The notes: a model not told the origin generated them from the letters alone. 64,000 nucleotides of DNA from Chryseobacterium sp. MA9 (GCF_024399315.1 NZ_CP075170.1:4402001-4466000), one strand, 5' to 3'; positions 44,419 through 54,365 are shown, numbered from the stretch's first letter. A program made the numbers and translations.

Positions 44419-44453
44419 AAAAAAGACTGTCCCTATTTAAGGCGGTCTTTTTT
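44419..44453 (+). terminator. terminator after hcp1
   Basis: AAAAAGAC pairs with GTCTTTTT around a partly paired loop; a T run follows. Confidence 0.7.
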
Positions 44454-44551
44454 TGCCTGATGAAAATTGAAGCCAGAAAATTTTACTCTAACATACTTAT
44501 ATAATACCTGTTATATAAAATATTGTTATCTTTAATACAAACACAAAGCAT

Positions 44552-46480
44552 ATGAAAACCGAATCAAAGACAAAAGGATTTTCCTTCCGCCCGTCACAGA
44601 ATGCAGACGGAATATCCGAGAATCATCATGCAGGAATTAACCGATTGGTTAAATTGTCACTGGTAGTGGAAGGTAAAATTATTAAGTACTACAAGCACTT
44701 CACTCTTAAACAAAAAGCTAACCACCACCATGAATTCAGTCTTACCCTTGCCCATGACGCATTGGGAAACAGACAGAGCCATACCCTTGAAGAAGCTAAT
44801 AAATTTTTAGGAAAACGCCTTACTGCGGTTATTTCTTACAAAGATATTGAGAAAAGCCCTGAAAGAAACTTTGTGGGCATCATTACCAAAGTAGGATTCA
44901 GCCAGGAAAAAATGAGTCTTGGAAATATAGTGCTTTCCGGCTACAGCCCAACAATTTTACTGGACGGAGCTCCGCATATCCAGAGTTTTGGCGGCGGACA
45001 ACCGGTTAATATAGGAATAATAGCTGAAGAAGTAATCAAACAGGGAATTGATAAAGAACGATTTGATATAAGAATTGATACAAATGATTATTCCCAGATT
45101 ATTTATAGCAGCCAATACAATGAAACCCATTACAATTATCTGGCAAGAATGGCAGAAGCTTATGGGGAACAATTCTATTACGATGGCGAGGTATTGCACT
45201 TCGGAAAACTTCCTCCACAGAATAAACCTATAAAACTGCTTTACGGAAGCAATGCGGATAACGTTAGAGTAGAGTTAAAAGCCGTGCATACGAAACCTCA
45301 ATACTATGGCTATAACAGCAGTAAAAATGAAAAACTGACTTCCGGAGAAACTCCTGTAAGTCATTTGGGTGATCTTGCCCGTACAGCATACAACCATAAC
45401 GATAAAATATATAAAACTCCCGCGCTTCAGGTTGCACCTATTAAAGCATCTACCCATCTGGATGTAGAACACTCCCAAAGAAGTACTTCAGGAAGTGGAG
45501 CGGTAAATGTATTTTCTGTTTCCGGATCTACAACAGTTCCGTTTTTGCACCCCGGATGTATTGTGGATATTCACATGAGAAAGCAGGACAGCAATGAAAC
45601 GTCCTATTTTACCAAAGTGATGGTAACAGAAGCCGTTCACGAAATTGATACGATCGGACATTATTCAGGAACTTTTGAATCTATTGCTGCAGATACTGGG
45701 TTTTTACCCAAACCGGAATTTACAATACCTGCTGCACAGCCACAGATCGCAACTGTAATCTCAAATACAGACCCGGAAGGACAGGGAAGAGTTCAGGTAA
45801 GATTTGATTGGCAGATGAATGATACCACTCACTTTGTTCGGGTAATGAGCCCGGATGCGGGAGGAACCGATCAAATCACTCAAAACCGAGGTTATGTTGC
45901 CATTCCTGAAGTAGGAGATCAGGTGATGGTTAATTTCGTACACAGCCATCCCGACAGACCTTTCGTTATGGGAGGAATGTTCCATGGAGGAATTGGCCTT
46001 GGCGGAGGTGCAGACAACCGTGTAAAATCTATCCAGACGAGAAGCGGTCACAGAATCGTTTTCACAGAAGATGAAAGCATCATTATTACAGATAAAAGTG
46101 GTAATGAGATTCACCTGGATACTACAGGAAGTAATATTAACATTACAGCACCAGAGACGATTAATATCAATGCAAAAAATATAAATATCAATGCTTCAGA
46201 GAATATTACTTCTACTGCAGGGTTAAATATTACCGAAGGAGCAGGAGTAAATCATATGAGTACCGCAGGAGGGATGATGATGCAGAATGCGGTATTGGAT
46301 TATTCTTTAATGGCAGCTAATATTTTAAAAGTAGCAAAAGGTGATATCTCTTCTGAATCAACAAATGTGAAAAGAAACGCAAGTAAAGATATAGAAGTTA
46401 TTTCTGCTGAGGGTACCATTCATCATAACGCCCAGAAAGAAGTTAAAAATAATAGCGGAGAAAAAGGAGCTAACTATTAA
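44552..46480 (+). CDS. vgrG: T6SS spike protein VgrG (TssI)
   Basis: 642 residues. Residues 1-390 match the gp27-like hub (KLSLVVEGKIIKYYKHFTLKQKANHHHEF, in segments; SQYNETHYNYLARMAEAYGEQFYYDGEVLHFG). The gp5-like OB fold starts near 395 (ATVISNTDPEGQGRVQVRFDW) with ITQNRGYVAIPEVGDQVMVNFVHSHPDRPFV. The C-terminal part (525-640) is the beta-helix spike with NINI-type repeats. No enzyme domain is attached, so cargo must ride separately. A weak -7 (TATCTTTA, 44527) and twin TTATATAA boxes lie upstream. The metzincin gene begins 9 bases after it. Confidence 0.93.
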   Translation: MKTESKTKGFSFRPSQNADGISENHHAGINRLVKLSLVVEGKIIKYYKHFTLKQKANHHHEFSLTLAHDALGNRQSHTLEEANKFLGKRLTAVISYKDIEKSPERNFVGIITKVGFSQEKMSLGNIVLSGYSPTILLDGAPHIQSFGGGQPVNIGIIAEEVIKQGIDKERFDIRIDTNDYSQIIYSSQYNETHYNYLARMAEAYGEQFYYDGEVLHFGKLPPQNKPIKLLYGSNADNVRVELKAVHTKPQYYGYNSSKNEKLTSGETPVSHLGDLARTAYNHNDKIYKTPALQVAPIKASTHLDVEHSQRSTSGSGAVNVFSVSGSTTVPFLHPGCIVDIHMRKQDSNETSYFTKVMVTEAVHEIDTIGHYSGTFESIAADTGFLPKPEFTIPAAQPQIATVISNTDPEGQGRVQVRFDWQMNDTTHFVRVMSPDAGGTDQITQNRGYVAIPEVGDQVMVNFVHSHPDRPFVMGGMFHGGIGLGGGADNRVKSIQTRSGHRIVFTEDESIIITDKSGNEIHLDTTGSNINITAPETININAKNININASENITSTAGLNITEGAGVNHMSTAGGMMMQNAVLDYSLMAANILKVAKGDISSESTNVKRNASKDIEVISAEGTIHHNAQKEVKNNSGEKGANY

Positions 46481-46489
46481 TCTGATATT

Positions 46490-48337
46490 ATGGGAAATAT
46501 TACAGAAATAGCAGGAGGAAAGATATCTGAATTATCAACCCAGGAGATTGAAAATAATGCCGGAAACTTTATAAGCAATTTTGCTTCGGGATTCGTTAAA
46601 CAAAAAGGAGATCAGGCAGGGGTTACTTACGCAAATCCTCCGGGAGATGAAAGAAAACTTAAAAACTCAATAAAAGGACTGGCTATTTTTCGGAGAAAAA
46701 GTAATTATGCTAATAAACCGGAGTTTGGGTTTGATTGGTATGCCGGAGAAAATTATGAGACTGCCTATACTGAACCGCTTAATTATGAAAGTCTGGTATT
46801 GGATGGTGTTGATAGTCTTAAAAAAGAATACACACCTCATTTAAAATACATCTCTTTAGGAGAATTTGGTTATATTAATGCAGGTTCTAACAGTGGGAAA
46901 TCTGGTTTAAATATAAATGGAAAACCCTATTATGTTCCTTGGTTTTCTGGTTTTGCAAAAGACGGATCAGGAAACAGTAAAAGCTATGAACTTGAAGTTT
47001 TTTTCAATATTGAAGAGCCTGTTGAAGGAAGAATCGAAATAGATAGTGGGAATGAAGGGATAGAATTAGAATTTACTGATGAAGGTAGTCCTGGTTTTGA
47101 GATTTCTGAAAGTACTCCAAACAAGTTTAGTAAAAATGTTAAAATAACATTTTTGGATTATATAACGGAAAATACATGTATAATCATTACGTTTCATAAA
47201 AAGTCTGAAGAGGAAAAAGCCGCAGAAAAACAATGGAAGGAAGACAAGGCTGCAGGGAAAACAGTTAGTTCAATGCCAACTATTTATATAACTGCAGGTG
47301 AATTGATGGGAATTCTTAATGTGTATAACAACAGCATCGAATATGATTTGAATGTTCGCTATGTAAAAGTTCACTTTAAAGGATGGATCAAAGTGGATGG
47401 ATATGATGAGAAAATATATCTGTCAAAAAGAAACGGTACCGCCACACCTGATTATTTTGAAGATAAAGATATTATTAAAAGACAGCAGAAACTCCAGAAA
47501 CAAAAAGCCGAACTTGAAGCCGAATTAGCAGAGGTGCAAAGTGGTAAAACAGGCTGGTTCAGCAGTAGTGAAGAAACATTGTTGAAGAAAATTGCAGAAA
47601 AAGAAGAAGCCATTCTTAAAATTGATATTCAGAATAAAGCGAGATTAAAAATAAACCAGGAGCTGAATACGTATGAGTTTAACACATTGGAAACTAGATT
47701 CAGCAGTTCATTTTTGAAGACCTATGAACAGAAAATCAAAGATACCTTTGCTCAGACATTAAGTCATTTCAAAATTGATAAGGATGAGTATATGGAGGTG
47801 GATTTTGATGATATGGATGATGATTTATATTTGAAAAAAAATGGTGCTACCTGGGAATTAATGGAAGACGGAATATTTTCTGATAAAGGAGATGCAGGAT
47901 ATGTTCAAAACTATTTAGAAAAAATATACAGGAAAAATAATCCTGATTATGAAGATACCATTGTATTTTTTGTTCCTTTTGATATAGATGATTTATTTGG
48001 TAAATCTGAAAGTATATTTGCAGGAGCTGATAATGTAATTGTAGGCCCTGCCATCATGGCGAAAAAAGATTGGATAACGATCCCTCATGAAGTTGCTCAC
48101 TCGTTAGGTCTGGCTCATTCTTTCCCTGATATGGGATCAAATAAATTCGCAGGCTTCGTTGAAGATGCTTTCAAATCAGGGCACCTGTTTAAAAAAGGGA
48201 CTACAGAAAATGTAATGGATTATATTTATGGAGATGTACTGATCACTTTTTGGAAGTGGCAATGGGATAGAATTCATCAAGACACAGATGATATGAAAGC
48301 AATAGATAAATCGAAAAAAAATGAAACTGAAAAATAA
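46490..48337 (+). CDS. metzincin-type zinc metalloprotease, candidate T6SS effector
   Basis: 615 residues, starting 9 bases after vgrG. No signal peptide. The N-terminal 100 residues include FGFDWYAGENYETAYTEP, then beta-rich sequence to about 280, a coiled coil (about 325-385; QQKLQKQKAELEAELAEVQ) and a C-terminal protease domain. The zinc motif HEVAHSLGLAH (about 533-543) is a complete HExxHxxGxxH, and ENVMDYI (about 572) is the Met-turn. Position after VgrG and lack of export signal make it a probable cargo that cuts target-cell proteins. The N-terminal part may dock on VgrG; this is inference. Confidence 0.82.
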   Translation: MGNITEIAGGKISELSTQEIENNAGNFISNFASGFVKQKGDQAGVTYANPPGDERKLKNSIKGLAIFRRKSNYANKPEFGFDWYAGENYETAYTEPLNYESLVLDGVDSLKKEYTPHLKYISLGEFGYINAGSNSGKSGLNINGKPYYVPWFSGFAKDGSGNSKSYELEVFFNIEEPVEGRIEIDSGNEGIELEFTDEGSPGFEISESTPNKFSKNVKITFLDYITENTCIIITFHKKSEEEKAAEKQWKEDKAAGKTVSSMPTIYITAGELMGILNVYNNSIEYDLNVRYVKVHFKGWIKVDGYDEKIYLSKRNGTATPDYFEDKDIIKRQQKLQKQKAELEAELAEVQSGKTGWFSSSEETLLKKIAEKEEAILKIDIQNKARLKINQELNTYEFNTLETRFSSSFLKTYEQKIKDTFAQTLSHFKIDKDEYMEVDFDDMDDDLYLKKNGATWELMEDGIFSDKGDAGYVQNYLEKIYRKNNPDYEDTIVFFVPFDIDDLFGKSESIFAGADNVIVGPAIMAKKDWITIPHEVAHSLGLAHSFPDMGSNKFAGFVEDAFKSGHLFKKGTTENVMDYIYGDVLITFWKWQWDRIHQDTDDMKAIDKSKKNETEK

Positions 48338-49586
48338 GAAGTCAATCATCTTTAAGATGTTAGTTTTTATAGGCATAGTAATAAGTTGTCATTCAAATAG
48401 TCAAAATATGCAGGAATATAATAAAGAGGTTGAGAAGTTTAATGTTAAAGAACTGTATCCAAACCAGAAGAATGCTTATGAAAAAAATGGAGATATTGTA
48501 TTGTTTTACACACCCGACAAACAACATGAAATATATGCAAAGGTTGATCTGAAATCGCATGTTTTTGATATACAAAATTCAAAGTTTCTGAATACGGATG
48601 ACCTGCTGGAGATTAACCATCTCAAATATTTTTCTCCCAAAAAGTATTCTACCTTTTATAAATATCCTATTGGAAGAAGCGGAACCGCAGGAGGTGATTT
48701 TTTTACACTCATAGAATTTAATGAACTTGGACTCATTAAAAGTATTGAAAAAAATCTCCCGGATGCTAAAAACAAATATTTATATCACTACAATAAATAT
48801 GGGCAGCTACTGAGGATAGCTGAAGATAAAATGGTTGACAAAATCCTGTTAGAGAATACATATGATGAAAACGGAAGACTTATTTCTCAAAAGAAAAATA
48901 CCAAAGATATACAGTCAGAAAGAGAATTTACTTATGATAAAAATGATAATATTCTAAAAGAAAACATACAAGAAAAAGAAATAGCACCTAACGGAAAAGT
49001 AGTAAAAGATGAAGCTTATACCTTACTCTATCAATATAATAATAAAGGACAAATTGTAAGGAAATATACTGAAAATGAAAATCATATTATTGAATTTCAG
49101 TATGACCTTGCAGGTAATGCACTCATGAGTGTTGTTGAATACTATGGAGCTTCAGATAAATCTGATGCTAAAAAATGGGTGAATCATTTTACGAAGACAA
49201 CCTATAGGTATGCTAAAGATCAGATTAGCGAAGAGAAAAAGTATGAATATACGATTGTAAATGCTTCGGTTCTTGTAGATAAAAAATGGACTCCAATAAC
49301 TGTTGAACAACAGAAAACATTAGGCTGGAAAAAATTTAAAGAAGAATCTGAAACACCGCTGTCAGGAATTGAAAAAAAATATAAATACGAACAAGAAGCA
49401 ATTACTACAGAAATCAATACCTACAATTTTTCCAATCACTTTAAAAATGGTAAAACAGAAGTAAATAAAGAACTTACCAACGCTGAAAAAATCAAGTTTA
49501 CACTGGATAATAACGGAAGAATAACCCAGAAAGAAATTAATAATACCCAAAAAAACACATCAGAAGTACAAGTGTTTTATTATTGA
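48321..49586 (+). CDS. lipoprotein with YD-like repeats, candidate immunity protein
   Basis: 421 residues. Its ATG lies inside the 3' end of the protease gene (17-base overlap), a strong sign of coupled translation. Signal MKLKNKKSIIFKMLVFIGIVISC is a lipoprotein leader (Cys 23). The body carries YD/RHS-like repeats (LYHYNKYGQLLRIAE, NTYDENGRLISQKKN, FTYDKNDNILKEN, FQYDLAGNALMSV). A membrane-anchored periplasmic partner fits an immunity protein that blocks the upstream protease. No known immunity family is recognised, so the role rests on context. AT content is higher than in its neighbours, as is common for cargo genes. Confidence 0.72.
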   Translation: MKLKNKKSIIFKMLVFIGIVISCHSNSQNMQEYNKEVEKFNVKELYPNQKNAYEKNGDIVLFYTPDKQHEIYAKVDLKSHVFDIQNSKFLNTDDLLEINHLKYFSPKKYSTFYKYPIGRSGTAGGDFFTLIEFNELGLIKSIEKNLPDAKNKYLYHYNKYGQLLRIAEDKMVDKILLENTYDENGRLISQKKNTKDIQSEREFTYDKNDNILKENIQEKEIAPNGKVVKDEAYTLLYQYNNKGQIVRKYTENENHIIEFQYDLAGNALMSVVEYYGASDKSDAKKWVNHFTKTTYRYAKDQISEEKKYEYTIVNASVLVDKKWTPITVEQQKTLGWKKFKEESETPLSGIEKKYKYEQEAITTEINTYNFSNHFKNGKTEVNKELTNAEKIKFTLDNNGRITQKEINNTQKNTSEVQVFYY

Positions 49587-49642
49587 ATTATATCTTCAAC
49601 AACAATTTAAATAGCCCTTAACTATTAAAAAAAACAACGTAA

Positions 49643-49837
49643 AACCGCTACGCTTTAAATAAGATAAAGTTCGACGAATTGAAACTGGGAGATAATAATG
49701 CAGACTTTTCCGAAATTATTAAAACTACTTTGATTGAAAAACTGCATGAGCTGGCAGAACCTTCGGCGATGTTATTCTATGTCTACATCGGACTTCAATG
49801 GTTCAGTTTGATTTTATTATACTTTTTGAATATATAA
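49643..49837 (+). pseudogene. possible gene remnant
   Basis: An open stretch of 64 codons without an ATG start reads like a protein end: FDELKLGDNNADFSEIIK, then LIEKLHELAEPSAMLFYVY and a membrane-like tail (WFSLILLYFLNI) before TAA. It lies in the otherwise empty 49587-50104 between the immunity candidate and clpV. It may be the end of a lost cargo or immunity gene. The flanking DNA is very AT-rich. Confidence 0.4.
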
Positions 49838-50104
49838 AAGAAAAAAGAAGACTTAGGATGGTAATTTGTTATAAAATTCGGCCATCAGAATCAGGTTTAA
49901 AAACAAAAAAACACCGTTGTTACTTCTCTAATTGAAGAATTAACTATCTTTATCTCGTTTAGAATAAAATATTTAATTTTAGCTACACAAAAAAAGAAGA
50001 ACTTTTGATTCTCTGACAGAAAGGGATGAAAAATACAGATTAATACCATCAAATCTGAAGCACATACAACAGAACGCAAATATATTAATATAAGAAAATT
50101 ATAA

Positions 50105-52603
50105 ATGGGAGTACTAGTAACCAACGAAACCGTAAAACAACTATTTCACATTGCTCAGTCAATAGCAAAAGAAAATTATAATGGAACCTATGGAGGCCCG
50201 CATATTCTGCAGGCTCTGATGCATAAAGATATCGGACTTAATGAATTCCTGAAAAGTATAGATAAAGATCCCGGGTATTTCTATGAATGGGCAGATGTCC
50301 GTATTGAAGAATATCCAAAGACCAACCACCTTCCGGATGAAGTAGGTCAGGATGATGCTGTGGATACCCTTGTGGAAGAAGCAGATGATATCCGTTTAAA
50401 ATTAGGACTGGATGAGATAACCCCCATCTGTATTCTTACAGCCATCGTAAAACCACAGGTTGTATTTTCACTTCAGCAGCTGAAATCACTTCCGTTGAGA
50501 GAACATGAGATCTTCAATCTGTATAGAAAAGATACACCGTTTACCGTTTCGGAAGATGGTGATTTTTCATCACTATTTTCAAATAATGGTTCAGACTATT
50601 CAGATTCTTCCTTTCCTTCCATTAAAAGCTACTGTGTAGACAGAACAGCACAGGCAAGAAAAGGAGACCTTGAAAATATTATCGGTAGAGACAAAGAACT
50701 CAGAATGCTGGTAGAAATTCTTTGCCGTAGAAGCAAACCGAATGTAATTATCATTGGAGAACCAGGAGTTGGTAAAACAGCTTTGGTAGAAGGATTTGCT
50801 ACTGAAATCATCAAAGGAAATGTTCCTGAAATGCTTAAAAATGGTACCCTTTTAGAACTGGATACCGGAGCATTATTAGCAGGAACTTCTTATAAAGGCG
50901 AAATTGAAGACCGCCTGAAAAAAGTTATCAATGAATGCAAGAAAATTGAAAAAGCCATTCTTTTCATTGACGAAATTCACACCCTTTTAGACCCTAAAGG
51001 AAGCATCGGAAACGTAGCCAACCTTTTGAAGCCTGAGCTTGCCAGAGGTGAAATTACCGTAATCGGAGCTACAACTCAGGAAGAATACAGAAAAATTATT
51101 GAGCCGGAACAGGCTTTCAACCGCCGTTTTGAGGTTTTAACGGTGCACGAACCGGATGAAAAGACCTGTGTGAAAATGATTGACGTACTTCTTGAAGGTT
51201 ATAAAAAACACCACGGTATTGAAGTGGAAAAAACAGCAATTCCGGAATGTGTACGTTTGGCTAAAAGATATGCAAAAGGTAAAAAACTACCTGATGCCGC
51301 TATTGATTTATTAGACAGAACAATGGCAGCCATCAAAATGCTTGATGAATTGTCAGAAAAAGAACTCAATAGCTGGAAAGAAAGCTATGATGCTATTTTA
51401 AAAGAAGAATATGCAGACAGCAAAGATAAAGCAGACGAACTGATCTGGACTTACAACCTGTTGAGAGATAAAATAAGCCCAATTCTATGGGGTTCGCTGA
51501 GTGAACAGCCTGCCATTGACAATTCTATGCCGGTAGATCAGATTCAGCAGGTTATTGAAGATACATATGCCGAACTTCTACAGCATGCCGCGAAGAAAAG
51601 AGAAAAAGTAGACAGACTGGAGCTGGCAGCTGTAATGGCCGCCAAAACCAATATTCCAATTGGAAAGATCCAGGCCCAGGAAAAAGAAAAACTCCTGAAT
51701 ATGGAATCTCTTCTGCTGAACAGGGTAGTAGGACAGGATCATGCATTAAAAATCCTTTCCGATGCTATTGTTGAAAACCGAAGCGGATTGAATAAACCGG
51801 GGCAGCCTATCGGATCATTCTTCCTGTTGGGACCTACCGGAACCGGTAAAACAGAGCTGGCAAAATCAATGGCAGAACTACTCTTCAATGATGAAAAGGC
51901 TATGGTACGTTTTGATATGTCAGAATTTAAAGAAGAACATTCTGCAGCCTTACTATACGGAGCGCCTCCGGGATATGTAGGATATGAAGAAGGAGGTATG
52001 CTTGTCAATAAAATCAGACAACAGCCGTATACCGTTGTTTTATTTGATGAAATTGAGAAAGCCCACCATTCAGTTTTTGACGTATTCCTTCAGATCATGG
52101 ATGAAGGAAAAGTTCACGATAAATTGGGGAAAGAAGGAGATTTCAGCAATGCATTAATCCTGTTTACCTCCAATATCGGAAGCGAAGAAATTGTAAAACA
52201 GTTTGAAGAAGGAAAAGTTCCTGAATCATCTTCACTGATGCAGATTATGTCAAATTCAGGACGATTCAGACCTGAGTTTTTAGCAAGAATTACAGAGATT
52301 ATTCCTTTTGCCCCGATTACAGAATCTATTGCAGAAAGAATCTTCAATATTCAGTTGAAATCACTTCATACTTCACTTACAAGATTGGGAATTGCTTTAA
52401 AAATAAGTGATGATGCAGTAAGAAATCTTGCATTAGGAGGATTCAGCAGTAAGTATGGTGCAAGACAGATCTCAGGAGTAATCCGTGCACAGCTCGCCAG
52501 ACCGATCTCTAAAATGATTGTTAGAGAAGAAGTAAAATCCGGGCAGACCATTCATGTAGATTGGAATAATGACGAAGAAAAAACCAGCTGGAAAGTAGAT
52601 TAA
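50105..52603 (+). CDS. clpV: T6SS ATPase ClpV (TssH)
   Basis: 832 residues. ClpN-like N-domain (1-145; GGPHILQALMHKDIGLNEFL), AAA1 with Walker A GEPGVGKTALVEG (about 217) and Walker B AILFIDEIHTLL, middle domain (about 430-540), AAA2 with Walker A GPTGTGKTELAKS (about 576) and VLFDEIEKAHHSVFDVFLQIMDEG. Lacks the tripeptide of ClpP partners as expected for ClpB/ClpV. The first 20 residues (MGVLVTNETVKQLFHIAQS) could bind the contracted sheath. Being in a T6SS cluster makes ClpV rather than ClpB most likely. It disassembles sheaths for reuse. Confidence 0.9.
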   Translation: MGVLVTNETVKQLFHIAQSIAKENYNGTYGGPHILQALMHKDIGLNEFLKSIDKDPGYFYEWADVRIEEYPKTNHLPDEVGQDDAVDTLVEEADDIRLKLGLDEITPICILTAIVKPQVVFSLQQLKSLPLREHEIFNLYRKDTPFTVSEDGDFSSLFSNNGSDYSDSSFPSIKSYCVDRTAQARKGDLENIIGRDKELRMLVEILCRRSKPNVIIIGEPGVGKTALVEGFATEIIKGNVPEMLKNGTLLELDTGALLAGTSYKGEIEDRLKKVINECKKIEKAILFIDEIHTLLDPKGSIGNVANLLKPELARGEITVIGATTQEEYRKIIEPEQAFNRRFEVLTVHEPDEKTCVKMIDVLLEGYKKHHGIEVEKTAIPECVRLAKRYAKGKKLPDAAIDLLDRTMAAIKMLDELSEKELNSWKESYDAILKEEYADSKDKADELIWTYNLLRDKISPILWGSLSEQPAIDNSMPVDQIQQVIEDTYAELLQHAAKKREKVDRLELAAVMAAKTNIPIGKIQAQEKEKLLNMESLLLNRVVGQDHALKILSDAIVENRSGLNKPGQPIGSFFLLGPTGTGKTELAKSMAELLFNDEKAMVRFDMSEFKEEHSAALLYGAPPGYVGYEEGGMLVNKIRQQPYTVVLFDEIEKAHHSVFDVFLQIMDEGKVHDKLGKEGDFSNALILFTSNIGSEEIVKQFEEGKVPESSSLMQIMSNSGRFRPEFLARITEIIPFAPITESIAERIFNIQLKSLHTSLTRLGIALKISDDAVRNLALGGFSSKYGARQISGVIRAQLARPISKMIVREEVKSGQTIHVDWNNDEEKTSWKVD

Positions 52604-52660
52604 TTAGGAAGCGAAAAGGCAAAAAATAAATTTACCTTTTCGATTATAAATACAAATAAA

Positions 52661-53527
52661 ATGAAAACCATTGTCAGAAATATTTTTACAGGCATACTAT
52701 TATTGGGAACTGTTATTTGTGTAAACGGACAGTTTCTTGCCGCTTCTGATACTTCGGAAAGCAGTGTGAGAAAATATAAAGGCATCATTAATGCCAATAA
52801 AGATCTTGTAGAATTTATTGAACAGTTACTTCTTCAGAAAGGTCTTCCCAAGCATTTGAGAAACCTGGCACTGATAGAATCCCATTTCAACAGAAATAGC
52901 ACCTCCGGAGCCGGAGCAGTAGGCATATGGCAGTTGATGACTGCACATGCTAACCAATACGGACTTACAGAACAAAATCGCACCGATGTTTATAAAAGTA
53001 CGAAAACAGCTGTTATCTCATTAGGAAACCTTTATAAAAAATATAACAATTGGGTAACCGTTGTTGCAGCTTATAACTGCGGCGAAGGAAACATTGCCAA
53101 AGCGATGGAAGCTGCAGGCTCCTCCCAATACCACGAATTTTCTAAATACCTTCCCGGAGAAACCATTAACCATGTGAAGAAATACCTTAATGCATGCTAT
53201 GCTACCGGAGAACTTCAGAGTGTTTTAAGTAACTATAATTCTTCAAGGATCAACAAAATTTTCTTTGAGGATGGGAGCAGGCGAGCCACCACTGCCGCTC
53301 TTTCAGAAACGGAAATCAATGCCGGATTCAATCTGAAAGTTGTCGCTGATGAACTTAACGTAGACATGGATAAAATCCTCACCTGGAATCCCGGTATCGT
53401 AGAAGAACTGCAGAAAAAAGGAGAAAGCTCTTTCTATCTTCCGGTTGATCTGATGCCTGATTTCCTGCTAAGAAAAAATAAAATACTGGTCCGTTCCATC
53501 AAAGAAGGTGCAAGTACTCAGCAGTAA
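52661..53527 (+). CDS. lytic transglycosylase of the SLT type in the T6SS cluster
   Basis: 288 residues with signal peptide (to about residue 24). The SLT fold shows LPKHLRNLALIESHFNRNSTSGAGAVGIWQLM: Glu in ALIESHF is the catalytic residue, with the usual AVGIWQLM. NNWVTVVAAYNCGEGNIAKAM and LPGETINHVKKYLNA continue the MltD-like core. The C-terminal part (210-285) may be LysM-like. In the T6SS context it could open peptidoglycan for the trans-envelope complex. A stem (CGAAAAGG/CCTTTTCG, 52612-52642) separates it from clpV. Confidence 0.88.
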   Translation: MKTIVRNIFTGILLLGTVICVNGQFLAASDTSESSVRKYKGIINANKDLVEFIEQLLLQKGLPKHLRNLALIESHFNRNSTSGAGAVGIWQLMTAHANQYGLTEQNRTDVYKSTKTAVISLGNLYKKYNNWVTVVAAYNCGEGNIAKAMEAAGSSQYHEFSKYLPGETINHVKKYLNACYATGELQSVLSNYNSSRINKIFFEDGSRRATTAALSETEINAGFNLKVVADELNVDMDKILTWNPGIVEELQKKGESSFYLPVDLMPDFLLRKNKILVRSIKEGASTQQ

Positions 53528-53542
53528 ATAACTTCAAATACA

Positions 53543-53581
53543 TAAAATAGCAATCGGTTTTTAACGGGTTGCTATTTTTTT
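53543..53581 (+). terminator. terminator after the lytic transglycosylase gene
   Basis: AAAATAGCAA pairs with TTGCTATTTT, with a T run. Confidence 0.75.
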
Positions 53582-53730
53582 GAAAAATTGATCTGTTAAA
53601 ATAGGCCAACTTTATATTAAAGGAATCTTAATATTTCTCACTTATGTGGAAAATTTTCATTTTTTTCGTGTTTTTCAATAAGTTGAAATCCTTTACTGGT
53701 GCCGGTTTTAGTGGGTTTGTTAAATCAATT

Positions 53731-53824
53731 GTAGTAGAATTACGACAAGAAATCGTAGAACTACTACAATTTCTCAGATTTATATTGAAAAGTTTTTTTT
53801 AGCACTAAAGAGCCTCTATCTTTG
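53731..53824 (+). promoter_or_regulatory. hcp2 promoter with two 21-bp-phased sites
   Basis: GTAGTAGAATTACGAC (53731-53746) and TCGTAGAACTACTAC (53753-53767), then the same T-tract and the -7 box TATCTTTG (53817-53824). From the first site to the start codon it is almost identical to the hcp1 promoter. Confidence 0.75.
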
Positions 53825-53872
53825 CTAAACAATCACCGAATCACAAAATATTAACGATCAAAATTTACAATC

Positions 53873-54289
53873 ATGGCAGAAAGAAACTCAAGAGGAATCT
53901 TAAAATTCAACGGAGGAGAAGGACAGAAACTGTTAAAAATGAACTACAGTGTATCCAGATCTACAGACGTATCAGGACGTGTAGCATCAGACCCCTCTAA
54001 CGCATTGATCAAAGTAACAGTAGAGGCTACTGAAAAATCAGACATCCTTGAAAGCTTGTTAAACGGTAAATACAAGCCTACAAAAGGAGAAGTTGTATTC
54101 AACAAATCTCACGAAGAAGGAACATTAATCACTTTAAACTGGGAGAATGGATATGTAATCCAGCACGAAGTAGACTTTGATGCAATAGACAGCAACAGTA
54201 TGCTAATCAGCTTTGTAATAAGCGCTGAAACCATTGACTACGGTACTTCTCAGTACGCTGGACTATGGCCTTCTACAGGTAGTAATTAA
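53873..54289 (+). CDS. hcp: T6SS tube protein Hcp (TssD), copy 2
   Basis: 138 residues. Differs from copy 1 in NGGEGQ for NNGEGQ, KGEVVFNKS for VGEITFNKS, WENG and QHEVD, and the longer end WPSTGSN. The mismatches lie at loop-like places, so the rings could mix or be selective for cargo. Own promoter and terminator, so it is a separate unit. Confidence 0.92.
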   Translation: MAERNSRGILKFNGGEGQKLLKMNYSVSRSTDVSGRVASDPSNALIKVTVEATEKSDILESLLNGKYKPTKGEVVFNKSHEEGTLITLNWENGYVIQHEVDFDAIDSNSMLISFVISAETIDYGTSQYAGLWPSTGSN

Positions 54290-54323
54290 GCCTATTCATC
54301 ATCTTAGTAAAAATAAAATTGGT

Positions 54324-54365
54324 ACAGAACAGTATACTCACCCGGGTTTACTGTTCTGTTTTTTT
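54324..54365 (+). terminator. terminator after hcp2
   Basis: ACAGAACAGTA pairs with TACTGTTCTGT, followed by a T run. Confidence 0.88.

Noticed and set aside
44497..44518. Twin TTATATAA boxes before vgrG as a regulator site
   Set aside because: Such AT palindromes arise easily by chance in this AT-rich DNA and no second instance was seen.
50105..52603. General chaperone ClpB instead of ClpV
   Set aside because: The length would allow it, but the place inside the T6SS cluster and the N-domain sequence favour ClpV; not fully excluded.
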